Shown one piece after another: positions 11,029 to 19,326 of a stretch of DNA of 64,000 nt. The DNA is from Aquibium microcysteis (GTDB taxonomy: Bacteria > Pseudomonadota > Alphaproteobacteria > Rhizobiales > Rhizobiaceae): NCBI RefSeq assembly GCF_014495845.1, contig NZ_CP061080.1, positions 5,694,001-5,758,000 on the forward strand, in the 5' to 3' direction. The translations under genes were made by a program, and so were the position numbers. Position 1 is the first letter of the stretch. The number at the start of each line of letters is the position of its first letter. The notes under the pieces are model-generated. The model saw only the letters and a list, made by a program, of their open reading frames with translations, was not told the DNA's origin and made no database searches.

Positions 11029-11137
11029 ACCGTGCCGCCTCGTCTTTTTATGGGCGGGACAGCAGGCCGGCACCGGCCGGATTGTTGCGCGTCCGGCGGG
11101 AGGCCGGACCGGATGTTCAATCAACGGGAGGACTACC

Positions 11138-12172
11138 GTGACCAGGAAATTCGCACTCGAGCAGGCCGTCTTCGCCGGCGCCGCCGCCTGCATGATCGCT
11201 TTCGCCGCCCCGGCCTCGGCTGCCGGCGTGTCGGCCTGCCTGATCACCAAGACGGACACCAATCCGTTCTTCGTGAAGATGAAGGAAGGCGCCGAGGCCA
11301 AGGCCAAGGAACTCGGCATCGACCTCAAGTCCTATGCCGGCAAGGTCGACGGCGACAACGAGACCCAGGTCGCCGCGATCGAGACCTGCATCGCCGACGG
11401 CGCCAAGGGCATCCTGCTCACCGCCTCGTCCACCTCGGCGATCGTGCCCTCGGTGAAGAAGGCGCGGGACGCCGGCCTGCTGGTGATCGCGCTCGACACG
11501 CCGCTGGAGCCGATCGAGTCCGCCGACATGACGTTCGCCACCGACAATTTCCTCGCCGGCGAACTGATCGGCAAATGGGCCGCCGCGTCGCTCGGCGACA
11601 AGGCCGCCGACGCGAAGATCGCCATGCTCGACCTCGACGTGTCGCAGCCCTCGGTCGACGTGCTGCGCGACCAGGGCTTCCTGCAGGGCTTCGGAATCGA
11701 GCTCGGCGATCCCAACAAGTGGGGCGACGAGAAGGACCCGCGCATCGTCGGCAACGACGTGACGCAGGGCAACGAGGAAGGCGGCCGCAAGGCCATGGAA
11801 AACCTGCTCGCCCGCGATCCCGAGATCAACGTGGTCTACACGATCAACGAGCCGGCCGCCGCCGGCGCCTACGAGGCGCTGAAGGCGATCGGCCGCGAGA
11901 AGGACGTGCTGATCGTGTCGGTCGACGGCGGGTGCCCGGGCGTGGCCAACGTCGCCGACGGCGTGATCGGCGCGACCTCGCAGCAGTACCCGCTGCTGAT
12001 GGCCTCCAAGGGCATCGAGGCGATCGCCGCCTGGGCCAAGGACGGCACCAAGCCGGCGGCGAGCGAGGGCAAGTCCTTCTTCGACACGGGCGTGGCGCTC
12101 GTCACCGACAAGCCCGTCGATGGGGTCAGCTCGATCTCCGTCGAAGAGGGCAAGAAGCTCTGCTGGGGCTGA
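11138..12172 (+). CDS. frcB: Fructose ABC transporter periplasmic binding protein
   Basis: This 344-residue ribose/fructose-type substrate-binding protein starts at GTG 11138, with GGGAGGA five bases upstream. A Sec signal peptide covers about residues 1-28 (positive start, hydrophobic core, APASA/A cleavage). The mature part begins with the typical [18 protein letters not shown] and carries the [20 protein letters not shown] block, the [14 protein letters not shown] loop and the conserved DGGCPGV, all shared with rhizobial FrcB as I remember it. It captures fructose (possibly also mannose or ribose) in the periplasm for FrcC/FrcA. A hairpin follows in the gap to frcC. Confidence 0.92.
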   Translation: MTRKFALEQAVFAGAAACMIAFAAPASAAGVSACLITKTDTNPFFVKMKEGAEAKAKELGIDLKSYAGKVDGDNETQVAAIETCIADGAKGILLTASSTSAIVPSVKKARDAGLLVIALDTPLEPIESADMTFATDNFLAGELIGKWAAASLGDKAADAKIAMLDLDVSQPSVDVLRDQGFLQGFGIELGDPNKWGDEKDPRIVGNDVTQGNEEGGRKAMENLLARDPEINVVYTINEPAAAGAYEALKAIGREKDVLIVSVDGGCPGVANVADGVIGATSQQYPLLMASKGIEAIAAWAKDGTKPAASEGKSFFDTGVALVTDKPVDGVSSISVEEGKKLCWG

Positions 12173-12180
12173 TCGACGCC

Positions 12181-12209
12181 CGGCCGGGCGGACGACCTCC
12201 GCCCGGCCG
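12181..12209 (+). terminator. Hairpin between frcB and frcC (partial attenuator)
   Basis: An 11-bp perfect stem: CGGCCGGGCGG at 12181-12191 pairs with CCGCCCGGCCG at 12199-12209, loop of 7, followed by CCTTTACG. The U run is poor, so it is more likely an mRNA-stabilising or partly terminating hairpin that raises binding-protein yield over the membrane components than a full terminator. Confidence 0.6.
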
Positions 12210-12303
12210 CCTTTACGCCGGCTGACAATCGCCGCACAGTGGGGCGCACGCCCGGAACGGGGCCGCCCGTTCCGGCCGGCGCGGCCGTGGGAGGGTTCGT
12301 GAC

Positions 12304-13371
12304 GTGAGCAACGCCGACAATTTCGAGGACGTCGTCAAGGCGCGCCGCGACGACAAGGTCGCCGAGTTCGACCTGATCGAGAAGAATCTCTTCCACCGGC
12401 TGCACGGCCTGCTGCACCGGACGCCGGCGCTGGTGCCGCTGATCGTGCTGGTGGTCGCCTGCGTGGTGTTCGGCCTGATCAACGCCAATTTCTGGCGCAT
12501 CAGCACGCTGAGCCTGATCTTCCAGCAGATCGGCATCGTCGGCATCCTGGGCATCGCCCAGTCGCTGGTGGTGCTGACGGCCGGCATCGACCTGTCGGTC
12601 GGCGCGATCGCCGTGCTGACCTCCGTCATCATGGGCCAGTTCACCTTCCGCTACGGCCTGCCGGCGGAACTCTCGATCGCCATCGGGCTCGCCGCCGGCA
12701 CGCTGATGGGCGCCATCAACGGCGTGCTCGTGGCGCGCATGCGCATCCCGCCCTTCATCGTCACGCTGGGCACCTGGCAGGTGTTTCTGGCCACCAACTA
12801 CATCTATTCGGCGAACGAGACGATCCGCAGCCAGGACATCGAGGCCAATGCGCCGTCGCTGCAGTTCTGGGGCAGCGCCTTCGACTTCGCCGGCGCCCGG
12901 GTGACGCTGGCGGTGGTGCTCCTGATCGTGCTGGTCGCCATCATGGCCTACGTGCTGCGCCACACCGCCTGGGGCCGGCACGTTTATGCCGTCGGCGACG
13001 ACCCGGAAGCGGCCGAACTCGCCGGCGTGCCGCGCAAGCGCGTGCTGATCCAGGCCTATGCGCTGGCCGGCCTGTTCTGCGGCATCGCCGGCTGGGTGAT
13101 GATCGGCCGCTTCGGCTCGGTCTCGCCCTCGGCCTCCACCGGCATCCTCGGCAACATCCAGGCGATCACGGCGGTGGTGATCGGCGGCATCTCGCTGTTC
13201 GGCGGCCGCGGCACGATCGTCGGCATGTTCCTCGGGGCGCTGATCGTCGGCGTCTTCGAGATGGGCCTGCGCATGGCCGGCGCCGACGCGCAGTGGACCT
13301 ACCTGCTCATCGGCGTCCTCATCATCGCCGCGGTGGCGGTGGACCAGTGGATCAGAAAGGTATCCGCCTGA
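12304..13371 (+). CDS. frcC: Fructose ABC transporter permease
   Basis: This 355-residue RbsC/FrcC-type inner-membrane permease starts at GTG 12304. After a charged N-terminal tail (~40 residues) come 8-10 hydrophobic helices. The conserved coupling region is visible as QSLVVLTAGIDLSVGAIAVL and, further on, VPRKRVLIQAYALAGLFCGIAGW, followed by AVVIGGISLFGGRGTIVGMFLGALIVG. It forms the channel for the sugar bound by FrcB. Its stop overlaps the frcA start by one base (TGATG), so the two are coupled. Confidence 0.92.
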   Translation: MSNADNFEDVVKARRDDKVAEFDLIEKNLFHRLHGLLHRTPALVPLIVLVVACVVFGLINANFWRISTLSLIFQQIGIVGILGIAQSLVVLTAGIDLSVGAIAVLTSVIMGQFTFRYGLPAELSIAIGLAAGTLMGAINGVLVARMRIPPFIVTLGTWQVFLATNYIYSANETIRSQDIEANAPSLQFWGSAFDFAGARVTLAVVLLIVLVAIMAYVLRHTAWGRHVYAVGDDPEAAELAGVPRKRVLIQAYALAGLFCGIAGWVMIGRFGSVSPSASTGILGNIQAITAVVIGGISLFGGRGTIVGMFLGALIVGVFEMGLRMAGADAQWTYLLIGVLIIAAVAVDQWIRKVSA

Positions 13372-14147
13372 TGGAACACGTCCTCAAGGCCCGCGGCCTC
13401 GTCAAGCGCTACGGCCGGGTGACCGCGCTCGACCGCTGCGACTTCGACCTGATGCCGGGCGAGATCCTGGCGGTGATCGGCGACAACGGCGCCGGCAAGT
13501 CGACCCTGATCAAGGCGCTGTCGGGCGCAGTGATCCCCGATGCCGGCACGATCTGGCTCGACGGCGCGCCGATCGGCTTCACCTCGCCCAACGACGCGCG
13601 CGCCAAGGGCATCGAGACGGTCTACCAGACGCTCGCCATGTCGCCGGCGCTGTCGATCGCCGACAACATGTTCATGGGCCGCGAACTGCGCCGGCCGGGC
13701 TTCATGGGCACCTGGCTGCGCAAGCTCGACCACCGGGCCATGGAAGACTTCGCGCGCAAGAAGCTCTCCGATCTCGGCCTGACGACCATCCAGAACATCA
13801 ACCAGCCGGTCGAGACCCTGTCGGGCGGCCAGCGCCAGGGCGTGGCGGTGGCGCGCGCGGCGGCCTTCGGCTCCAGGGTGATCATCCTCGACGAGCCGAC
13901 GGCGGCGCTGGGCGTCAAGGAATCGCGCCGCGTGCTGGAACTCATCCTCGACGTCCGCTCCCGCGGCATCCCGATCATCCTGATCTCGCACAACATGCCG
14001 CACGTCTTCGAAGTCGCCGACCGCATCCACATCCACCGGCTCGGCCGCCGGCTCTGCGTGATCGACCCGAAGGACTACACGATGTCGGATGCGGTGGCCT
14101 TCATGACCGGGGCGAAGGAACCGCCGGTGGAGGCGGTGGCGGCGTAG
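13371..14147 (+). CDS. frcA: Fructose ABC transporter ATP-binding protein
   Basis: This 258-residue ABC ATPase has Walker A GDNGAGKS (37-44), signature LSGGQ (150-154), Walker B IILDEPT (171-177) and an H-loop in ILISHNM. Unlike RbsA/XylG-type ATPases it has a single ABC domain, as is normal for FrcA. It powers uptake through FrcC. ATG 13371 overlaps the frcC stop. After its stop there is a 268-base gap (14148-14415) with no gene, in which base composition and gene character change, so the core region probably ends here. Confidence 0.92.
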   Translation: MEHVLKARGLVKRYGRVTALDRCDFDLMPGEILAVIGDNGAGKSTLIKALSGAVIPDAGTIWLDGAPIGFTSPNDARAKGIETVYQTLAMSPALSIADNMFMGRELRRPGFMGTWLRKLDHRAMEDFARKKLSDLGLTTIQNINQPVETLSGGQRQGVAVARAAAFGSRVIILDEPTAALGVKESRRVLELILDVRSRGIPIILISHNMPHVFEVADRIHIHRLGRRLCVIDPKDYTMSDAVAFMTGAKEPPVEAVAA

Positions 14148-14415
14148 GGCGGGGTGGGGCGGAGAGCGGCACACGACAGCCGCCATCGGCGAACGCCTTC
14201 GGCAGGACCGGGATGCCCGAACGGCTTCTGAGGCACCAGACTGCCACCGTTGCGGTGCTGGATATGGCTCTGAGGAGCGCTCCTCGTCCATCTTGAGGAA
14301 GAGGAGGCAGGAAATCGCGCTGATGCGCGCCGATGCGAGGTGCATTGATCGCCCGGAGCCCGCGCGACAGTGCGCAATCCGGCGACGGTGGAACGAGCGT
14401 TCGCTTGCCGGCCGC

Positions 14416-15924
14416 TCACTGCCGCCGGAAGGCGGCCCGAAGCCTTTCGCGGGCGAGGTCGTCGATCAGCCTGAGATTGTACAGATGCTCGATCAGCGCC
14501 GTCTCGTTGACCTGCAGGCGGTTGGCGAAGGCCTCGAACGCGCCGCGACTCGTCACGAAGCTCGACCGCCAGCCCTGCGTCACGAGCACCCGCGGCATGA
14601 GCAGGTAAGCTGCGAAGGCATTCGCCCGACGCTCGATGCCCGGCGCGACCCACGGTCCGCTGACATGCGCCACGCGCCGCGCCCGCGAGCGGTCATGGAG
14701 AACGTGGCAGAGTTCATGCGCGAGCGTATACCGCCTGCCGAATTCGTTGAGGTTGAAAGGGCTCGTCGTGTTCAGAAGGACGGTCGGCGAGAAGCCCTGG
14801 CCAGCCAGTGCCACGCCGCGGATGGTGTCCGTTTCGAGCGCTTCCTCCAGCACCTCGATGCCGAGGTCGGACGCGATCCGCCGGACGTCGATGAACGCGT
14901 GGTCTCCCGGGAGCCCGAGCGTTTCCAGAAAATCGTCCGCGAGAGAGTAGCCATCCTCATGGGGCACCCCCAGCGGCGCGTTGCCCTTCGCCGAAACGAG
15001 GTCGCGCAGAGCAACGCCGTCGCCGCCGCCCGCCCGCGCCGCCAGAAGGCCGCAGAGACGATCGACGTCGCCGACGCCCAGTCGGGGGCTCACGCCTCCG
15101 AACATGGCAACCGCCGGCGACATCTCGCTCACATAGGGTTTGTGGGGCGTTACGCTCTCCTCGATCAGCTCGGCCCTGCCGATCCGCTCCAGCGACGCGC
15201 GCACCAGTTCGAGGATGCGCCCCTCGACATAGGCGCGATCGAGGGATTCCGAGCCCAAGGATGGAATGTGGTCGATCTTGTCTGCGAGAGCGTGCCATGA
15301 GGCACGATCGCCGTCGTCCAGAGCGGGAGGTTGGCTGGCGGCCCAGCCGAGCACTTCCCACAGCGGTCCGGCGACCTCGTCGACCGATAGCCGCGCCACG
15401 CCCGGTTGGGAGATGAACGTAAATCCGTCAGGCGCGAACAAGGGTGCCTCGGCGGACCAGGACAGCTCGATGTCGTCCAGCAGGCGGCGTATGAACAGGT
15501 CTGGAACCAGACCGCCTTCCGCAGCACTCCGCAATGCATGGCGATGGTACCATGCCTGCGTCGCCTTGTACTGTTCGCGGCCTTCGACGTCCTTCACGCC
15601 GATCGTCCGATCCAGCGCACGGTGACATGCGATCACCGCTGGCACGCCGCTGCGCTCCGGCCACGCGAAGTCCTCTTCGTGCAGCAGCGCAGCCCAGTTG
15701 GATGCAAGCCAGTCGAGCACGGGGGCGAGGTACCAGCCCACGTGTGTCTGGCTGTTCTTTCCGCGACGGCTTGCGGTCAGAACGTGGTTCGCGACGGTGA
15801 TCCGCAGATCCCCCATCGACCATCCATAGGCCGCCGGACGTCCGGCACGCGGCTCCGCGTCGCTGGTCCATCGAACCGCGATCTCGAATCGCTCCGGGTT
15901 GCCGAAAACGGCAAACTCACTCAT
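14416..15924 (-). CDS. ImmA/IrrE-family zinc metallopeptidase with large N-terminal domain
   Basis: This 502-residue protein has a C-terminal ImmA/IrrE (DUF955) zinc protease domain: HELCH motif at about 403-407 in the frame YTLAHELCHVLHD, and a downstream ERRANAFAAYLLMP with the third ligand Glu near 431. Such enzymes typically cleave a repressor and so switch on a response. The N-terminal ~320 residues match nothing I recognise; they are Trp-rich and mostly helical by eye. ATG 15924 overlaps the stop of the upstream 136-residue gene by eight bases, so the pair forms one unit. Upstream ATGs at 15933 and 15951 are possible. No XRE-type repressor substrate is adjacent. Confidence 0.85.
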   Translation of the reverse strand: MSEFAVFGNPERFEIAVRWTSDAEPRAGRPAAYGWSMGDLRITVANHVLTASRRGKNSQTHVGWYLAPVLDWLASNWAALLHEEDFAWPERSGVPAVIACHRALDRTIGVKDVEGREQYKATQAWYHRHALRSAAEGGLVPDLFIRRLLDDIELSWSAEAPLFAPDGFTFISQPGVARLSVDEVAGPLWEVLGWAASQPPALDDGDRASWHALADKIDHIPSLGSESLDRAYVEGRILELVRASLERIGRAELIEESVTPHKPYVSEMSPAVAMFGGVSPRLGVGDVDRLCGLLAARAGGGDGVALRDLVSAKGNAPLGVPHEDGYSLADDFLETLGLPGDHAFIDVRRIASDLGIEVLEEALETDTIRGVALAGQGFSPTVLLNTTSPFNLNEFGRRYTLAHELCHVLHDRSRARRVAHVSGPWVAPGIERRANAFAAYLLMPRVLVTQGWRSSFVTSRGAFEAFANRLQVNETALIEHLYNLRLIDDLARERLRAAFRRQ

Positions 15925-16327
15925 CGTCGCCATCCAGCGCCCATGTGACATGGTCGGTGGGAAAATCCTTATACCGTTTCAATTGTTGCGTCGTCACCTT
16001 TCCCGCGTCCTGCCATTTCGCGACCAGATCGGCAGGGACGCGGTTCCAGGGTTCAGGATATCCATGCCACGTCCCGTCCGCAGTCGGCTGGGCGACGAAG
16101 GCGATCCCTTTCATGGTGGCGTAGCGCTTGGCCGAACCGTTCGGGTCAGGTTCGCTTTCCTCGAACATCGTGTGGGCGACGGTCTTTTCCCACGCATGGC
16201 CGAACGGATCGCTGGCGTAGCCGCCCGCATCCATCTCGTGCGTCCACTCGGGACAGAGCGTCCCTTTCCTGCCGAGAACCGGTCTGTTCTTGTGCTTGGG
16301 CGATCCACGGTAGAGAGAACTGCTCAT
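15917..16327 (-). CDS. Unknown 136-residue partner of the ImmA/IrrE gene
   Basis: The function is not recognised. The protein is soluble, with no signal peptide or membrane segment, and is rich in Trp, His and Pro. Its central GYASDPFGHAWEKTVAHTMFEES and later GIAFVAQPTADGTWHGYPEPWNRVPADLVAKW look like a small globular domain, and it ends in an acidic DGDDE tail. It lies directly upstream of the metallopeptidase gene and overlaps it by eight bases, which suggests an obligate pair (regulator and protease, or protease and its substrate or inhibitor). It has no XRE helix-turn-helix that would make it a standard ImmR repressor. ATG 16327 is the only sensible start. Confidence 0.65.
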   Translation of the reverse strand: MSSSLYRGSPKHKNRPVLGRKGTLCPEWTHEMDAGGYASDPFGHAWEKTVAHTMFEESEPDPNGSAKRYATMKGIAFVAQPTADGTWHGYPEPWNRVPADLVAKWQDAGKVTTQQLKRYKDFPTDHVTWALDGDDE

Positions 16328-16826
16328 GCGCGCCGCTAACCTGTCTTGCTGCCGAGCGACGTGCCGGCAGCCGCTGAGAAACGGATTAGAGGATCCGCGG
16401 CGAGTACGTCTACCGGGTTCTGCGGTATGAGCCGACCCGCGAGCGGCGCTTTCAGGATCGATCGCGTGAGGCCACCCCCCGGGCGCCGGCAGATCCGGGC
16501 CGACGTCCCGACCACCCGCGCGGCGGCCCTGATCGAGCGCAGGCCAGGCGTGTCTTCGCGCGGGCCGCTTGCGCGGCGCGCCGCGCGACGGGCATAGTGG
16601 CGCCGGGTGTCATCGGTCCAGGCCAACGTGCTCTCCAACGAACCTTCGCGAATGGCGCTGCCCGCCCGGGCGGACACGGCGTTCATCGTCCCCTCTCGCG
16701 AGCCGCAGCGCGCGGTGGCCGGGGATGTCTTCGCCGCCGCCAGGGGCGGCGCTCGGCGTCTCCTGTCGCGAACGGCGTCGCGGCCCGGCCGGAAGACGGT
16801 CGGCCGCGCCCGCCGGGCCTGACGGC
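16328..16826. other. Gap without a recognisable gene
   Basis: About 500 bases lie between the divergent 136-residue gene and the GT29-like gene. Open frames here are low-complexity Arg/Ala-rich translations of GC-rich DNA and match no family. I see no RNA gene, no inverted repeat of note and no IS end. It may hold the promoters of both flanking genes. Confidence 0.5.
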
Positions 16827-17468
16827 ATGCAGCGCTATGTCGCCATCGTCGGAAACGGCCCTCTGGGCGATCGCGACGGCAGGGAGATCGACGAAGCGGA
16901 CTTCGTCATGCGCTTCAATTTCCCGCCCTACGGGCCCGCGCAGGGCGGGAGCCGGACCGACATGATGGTGCTGGTCAATTCGGGCAAGCTCCTCGGCCTC
17001 TGGTTCGGGGACCCCGCGTTCGTCAGCAACGTCTATATCCGGGGCGCGCGCCGGGTGATCCTCCCCTGGCATCCCGACGCGATCCGACGGTGGCACCCGA
17101 CGCCGAAGTTCCGCGAGCGGGTGGAGAGGCGGATCGTCACGCGGAAGGAGCACTGGACGAAGCAGGCCTTCGAGCGCTTCGGCCGCATGGGAAAGGAAGT
17201 CTCCCTCCTCCCCGCATCGCTGGCCAGCCAGTGCTTCGAGGACCTGCAGCTGGCCGCAACGGACTGGCGCATCCCCAGCACCGGCTTCGTCGGGATCCGC
17301 CACGCCCTGCATTCCTTCCCGGACCATCCCCTCAGGCTCTTCGGCTTCACATGGGAGGGCTGGGAGGGCCACGACTGGGCCGCCGAACGGACCTGGCTCG
17401 CCCGGCAGGAGCGGGTCTGGATGCCGGGGGAGGGGAGCGGACGGGGGGAGGCGGCGGTTCGCGGGTGA
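16827..17468 (+). CDS. GT29 (sialyltransferase-like) family protein
   Basis: This is a 213-residue protein. ATG 16827 (MQRYVAIVGNGPLGDRDG) is chosen because the family pattern starts there. The segment VAIVGNGPLG...GREIDEADFVMRFNF followed by GGSRTDMMVL resembles the L-sialylmotif of glycosyltransferase family 29: a nucleotide-binding GN, then ID-x-(A/H)-D-x-V-x-R-x-N, then a T/D loop. Small bacterial proteins of this type are often called urease operon accessory proteins, but no urease genes are in the window. It could transfer a sugar from a CMP or other nucleotide donor, or be a non-catalytic relative; cysteines of the animal enzymes are missing. Confidence 0.65.
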   Translation: MQRYVAIVGNGPLGDRDGREIDEADFVMRFNFPPYGPAQGGSRTDMMVLVNSGKLLGLWFGDPAFVSNVYIRGARRVILPWHPDAIRRWHPTPKFRERVERRIVTRKEHWTKQAFERFGRMGKEVSLLPASLASQCFEDLQLAATDWRIPSTGFVGIRHALHSFPDHPLRLFGFTWEGWEGHDWAAERTWLARQERVWMPGEGSGRGEAAVRG

Positions 17469-17587
17469 TTGGTGAGGGGGCGGGTCGGACAGGCATCAAG
17501 CAGCGGCCAAAGGAGAAACTGAAGCCAGAACGCCGGCCGTGCGGCCATCGCGACGAAACGGTGGCAGATCTTCGGGATCGCCCCTTG

Positions 17588-17896
17588 CTATGCCGCCTTC
17601 GCCAGGGGCCTGGCACGATCCACCCGCGCCCGCTCGCCGGGCGAATTCATGACGTTCCACAGGTCGCTGCGGCGCTGCGTGTTCAGCCAGAAGTCCGGGC
17701 TGTTGCCGAATACCCGTGCCAGAATGAGCGCCGTCGCTGCCGTGACGTTACGCCGGTCATTGCACAGTTCGTTCACATGCTTGCGCTGCACGCCCATCGC
17801 CTCGGCCAGAGCCGCCTGCGTCAGGCCGAGCGGCCGCATGAACTCTTCCGTCAGGATTTCGCCGACCGAGGCCGGTTTGCGTGTGGTCATCAACAT
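17588..17896 (-). CDS. higA: HigA-family antitoxin (orphaned)
   Basis: This is a 102-residue XRE-type antitoxin. The pattern [29 protein letters not shown], then [43 protein letters not shown], is characteristic of HigA addiction-module antitoxins. They neutralise the HigB mRNA interferase and repress their own operon. Start at ATG 17896 (MLMTTRKP); 17890 is an alternative. The higB gene that should stand immediately upstream survives only as its last 15 codons, because an IS3 element begins 58 bases from this start. The antitoxin has therefore probably also lost its native promoter. Confidence 0.88.
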   Translation of the reverse strand: MLMTTRKPASVGEILTEEFMRPLGLTQAALAEAMGVQRKHVNELCNDRRNVTAATALILARVFGNSPDFWLNTQRRSDLWNVMNSPGERARVDRARPLAKAA

Positions 17897-17903
17897 GGCG
17901 TCC

Positions 17904-17953
17904 TCATCGATCGCTATGGTCGTCGAGATGGACATCCCACGCCTCGCCGCGAC
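17904..17953 (-). pseudogene. Last 15 codons of higB toxin, cut by IS3
   Basis: On the minus strand from the IS3 edge (17953) one frame reads [15 protein letters not shown] then TGA (17904-17906). The EAWDV-(x)3-D pattern is the usual end of HigB toxins, directly before higA and with the usual separation of a few bases. Nothing to the right of the IS3 element resembles the N-terminal part of HigB, so the rest was deleted and not merely separated. Confidence 0.65.
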
Positions 17954-18006
17954 TGAACCGCCCCGGGTTTGCCGGAGGCTCCAACTCCTGAGAAGGTGGA
18001 GCCATC

Positions 18007-18268
18007 ATGAGCAAGACGACGAACAAGTTTTCCCCGGAGGTGCGCCAGCGCGCGGTGCGGCTGGTGCTGAATCACGAGCATGAACATCCGTCGCGCTGGG
18101 CGGCGATCCTGTGATGCCGGCAAGCGGGCCGGTGTTCCGACCGACATGGCCGCGAAGCTGAAAGCGCTGGAGAGGGAGAACCGGGAGCTTCGGCAGGCCA
18201 ACGAGATCCTGCGCAAGGCGTCCGCTTATTTTGCCCAGGTGGAACTCGACCGCCCGTTCAAACGATGA
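18007..18268 (+). pseudogene. IS3 orfA with internal deletion and frameshift
   Basis: OrfA starts [20 protein letters not shown] (ATG 18007) and runs normally to RWAAIL, where a TGA at 18112-18114 ends the frame. Sequence resumes in another frame as KRAGVPTDMAAKLKALEREN and ends with the usual RPFKR at 18268. The central part of the helix-turn-helix (normally about 25 residues on ISIAAKIG-type sequence) is missing. The programmed -1 frameshift to orfB therefore no longer yields a full transposase. Confidence 0.88.
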
Positions 18269-19170
18269 TCGCGTTCATAGACGATCACCGCGAGGCCCAC
18301 GGGGTCGAGCTGATCTGCAAGGTGCTGCCGATCGCCCCGTCGACCTAGCGCGACCATGTCGCCAAGCGCGTCGATCCCGAGAAGCTGTCGGCGCGGGCAA
18401 AGCGAGACTTGGCACTCAAGCCGGAGATCGAGCGCGTCTTCGCAGAGAACTTCGAGGTCTACGGCGCGAGGAAGGTCTTGCGTCAGATGCTGCGCGAAGG
18501 CTTCGCAGTTGCACGCTGCACGGTCGAGCGGCTGATGGCCGACCTCGGCCTTCAGGGCGTCATCCGCGGCAAGCCGATCCGCACCACGGTGCAAGACAAG
18601 GCCGCCCCGTGCCCGCTCGACCATGTGAACCGGGTCTTCCATGCTCCGGCGCTGAACCGGCTCTGGCTCTCGGACTTCACCTACGTCAGCACGTGGTCGG
18701 GCTTTGTCTACGTCGCCTTCGTCATCGACGCCTACGCCCGCCGGATCGTCGGATGGCGGGTGAGCCGGACGGCGCATGCGAGCTTCGTCCTCGATGCTCT
18801 GGAACAGGCCCTGCACGAACGGCAGCCCGTCCATCGCGGCGGCCTAGTTCATCATTCGGACCGTCGATCGCAATATGTCAGCATCCGCTATACCGAGCGA
18901 CTGGCCGAAGCCGGCATCGAGCCCTCCGTCGGCAGCGTCGGAGACTCCTACGACAACGCTCTCGCCGAGACGATCAACGGCCTCTACAAGGCCGAGGTCA
19001 TCCATCGGCGCGGACCGTGGCGATCCTTCGAGGCGGTCGAGTTCGCGACGCTGACCTGGGTCGACTGGTTCAACAAACGCCGGCTGCTGGAGCCCATCGG
19101 CAACATCCCGCCGGCCGAAGCCGAGGAACGCTACTACGCCATGCTGGAGGAACCGGCCATGGCCGCGTGA
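18265..19170 (+). pseudogene. IS3 orfB (DDE transposase) with premature amber stop
   Basis: OrfB starts at ATG 18265 (MIAFIDDHREAHGVELICKV), overlapping the orfA stop. A TAG at 18346-18348 stands where relatives have Tyr (PST-Y-RDHVAKR), a TAC-to-TAG nonsense change. After it the frame is open to 19170 and carries the rve/DDE core: LWLSDFTYVSTWSGFVYVAF, the second Asp in HHSDRRSQYVSIRYTERLAE (Arg replaces the usual Gly) and NALAETINGLYKAEVI with the Glu. It is dead unless the amber is suppressed. Confidence 0.88.
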
Positions 19171-19326
19171 CTCAAACGAAACAGCATCCGGCAAACCCGG
19201 GGCGGTTCACCTCGACGTTATTGAACGTATGGGGTGGATGCCCCAAAGCTGGTCGGGTCCGCGGCCAATCAGGTCGTCAAGTCCGCTTCTTCCGGTGCGT
19301 GTTCGGAGCAGCGGGGATAAACTGTT

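Larger units (their letters stand above)
17954..19209 (+). mobile_element. Decayed IS3-family insertion sequence
   Basis: The ends are defined by 27-bp terminal inverted repeats, 17954-17980 and 19183-19209, both starting TGAACCGCCCCGGG and differing at one position of 27. The element is 1256 bp with two overlapping frames, orfA and orfB, as in IS3 (IS407-like group). Flanking bases (CGAC on the left, CCTC on the right) do not form a target duplication, which suggests a deletion or recombination after insertion. Both reading frames are broken, so the element cannot move by itself. Confidence 0.9.

Noticed and set aside
14293..15300. 335-residue plus-strand frame opposite the ImmA/IrrE gene
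   Set aside because: Antisense shadow; the minus strand has the HELCH motif and a conserved C-terminus.
16569..16826. 86-codon N-terminal extension of the GT29-like protein
   Set aside because: Arg/Ser/Pro-rich, no similarity, and the family pattern starts at ATG 16827.
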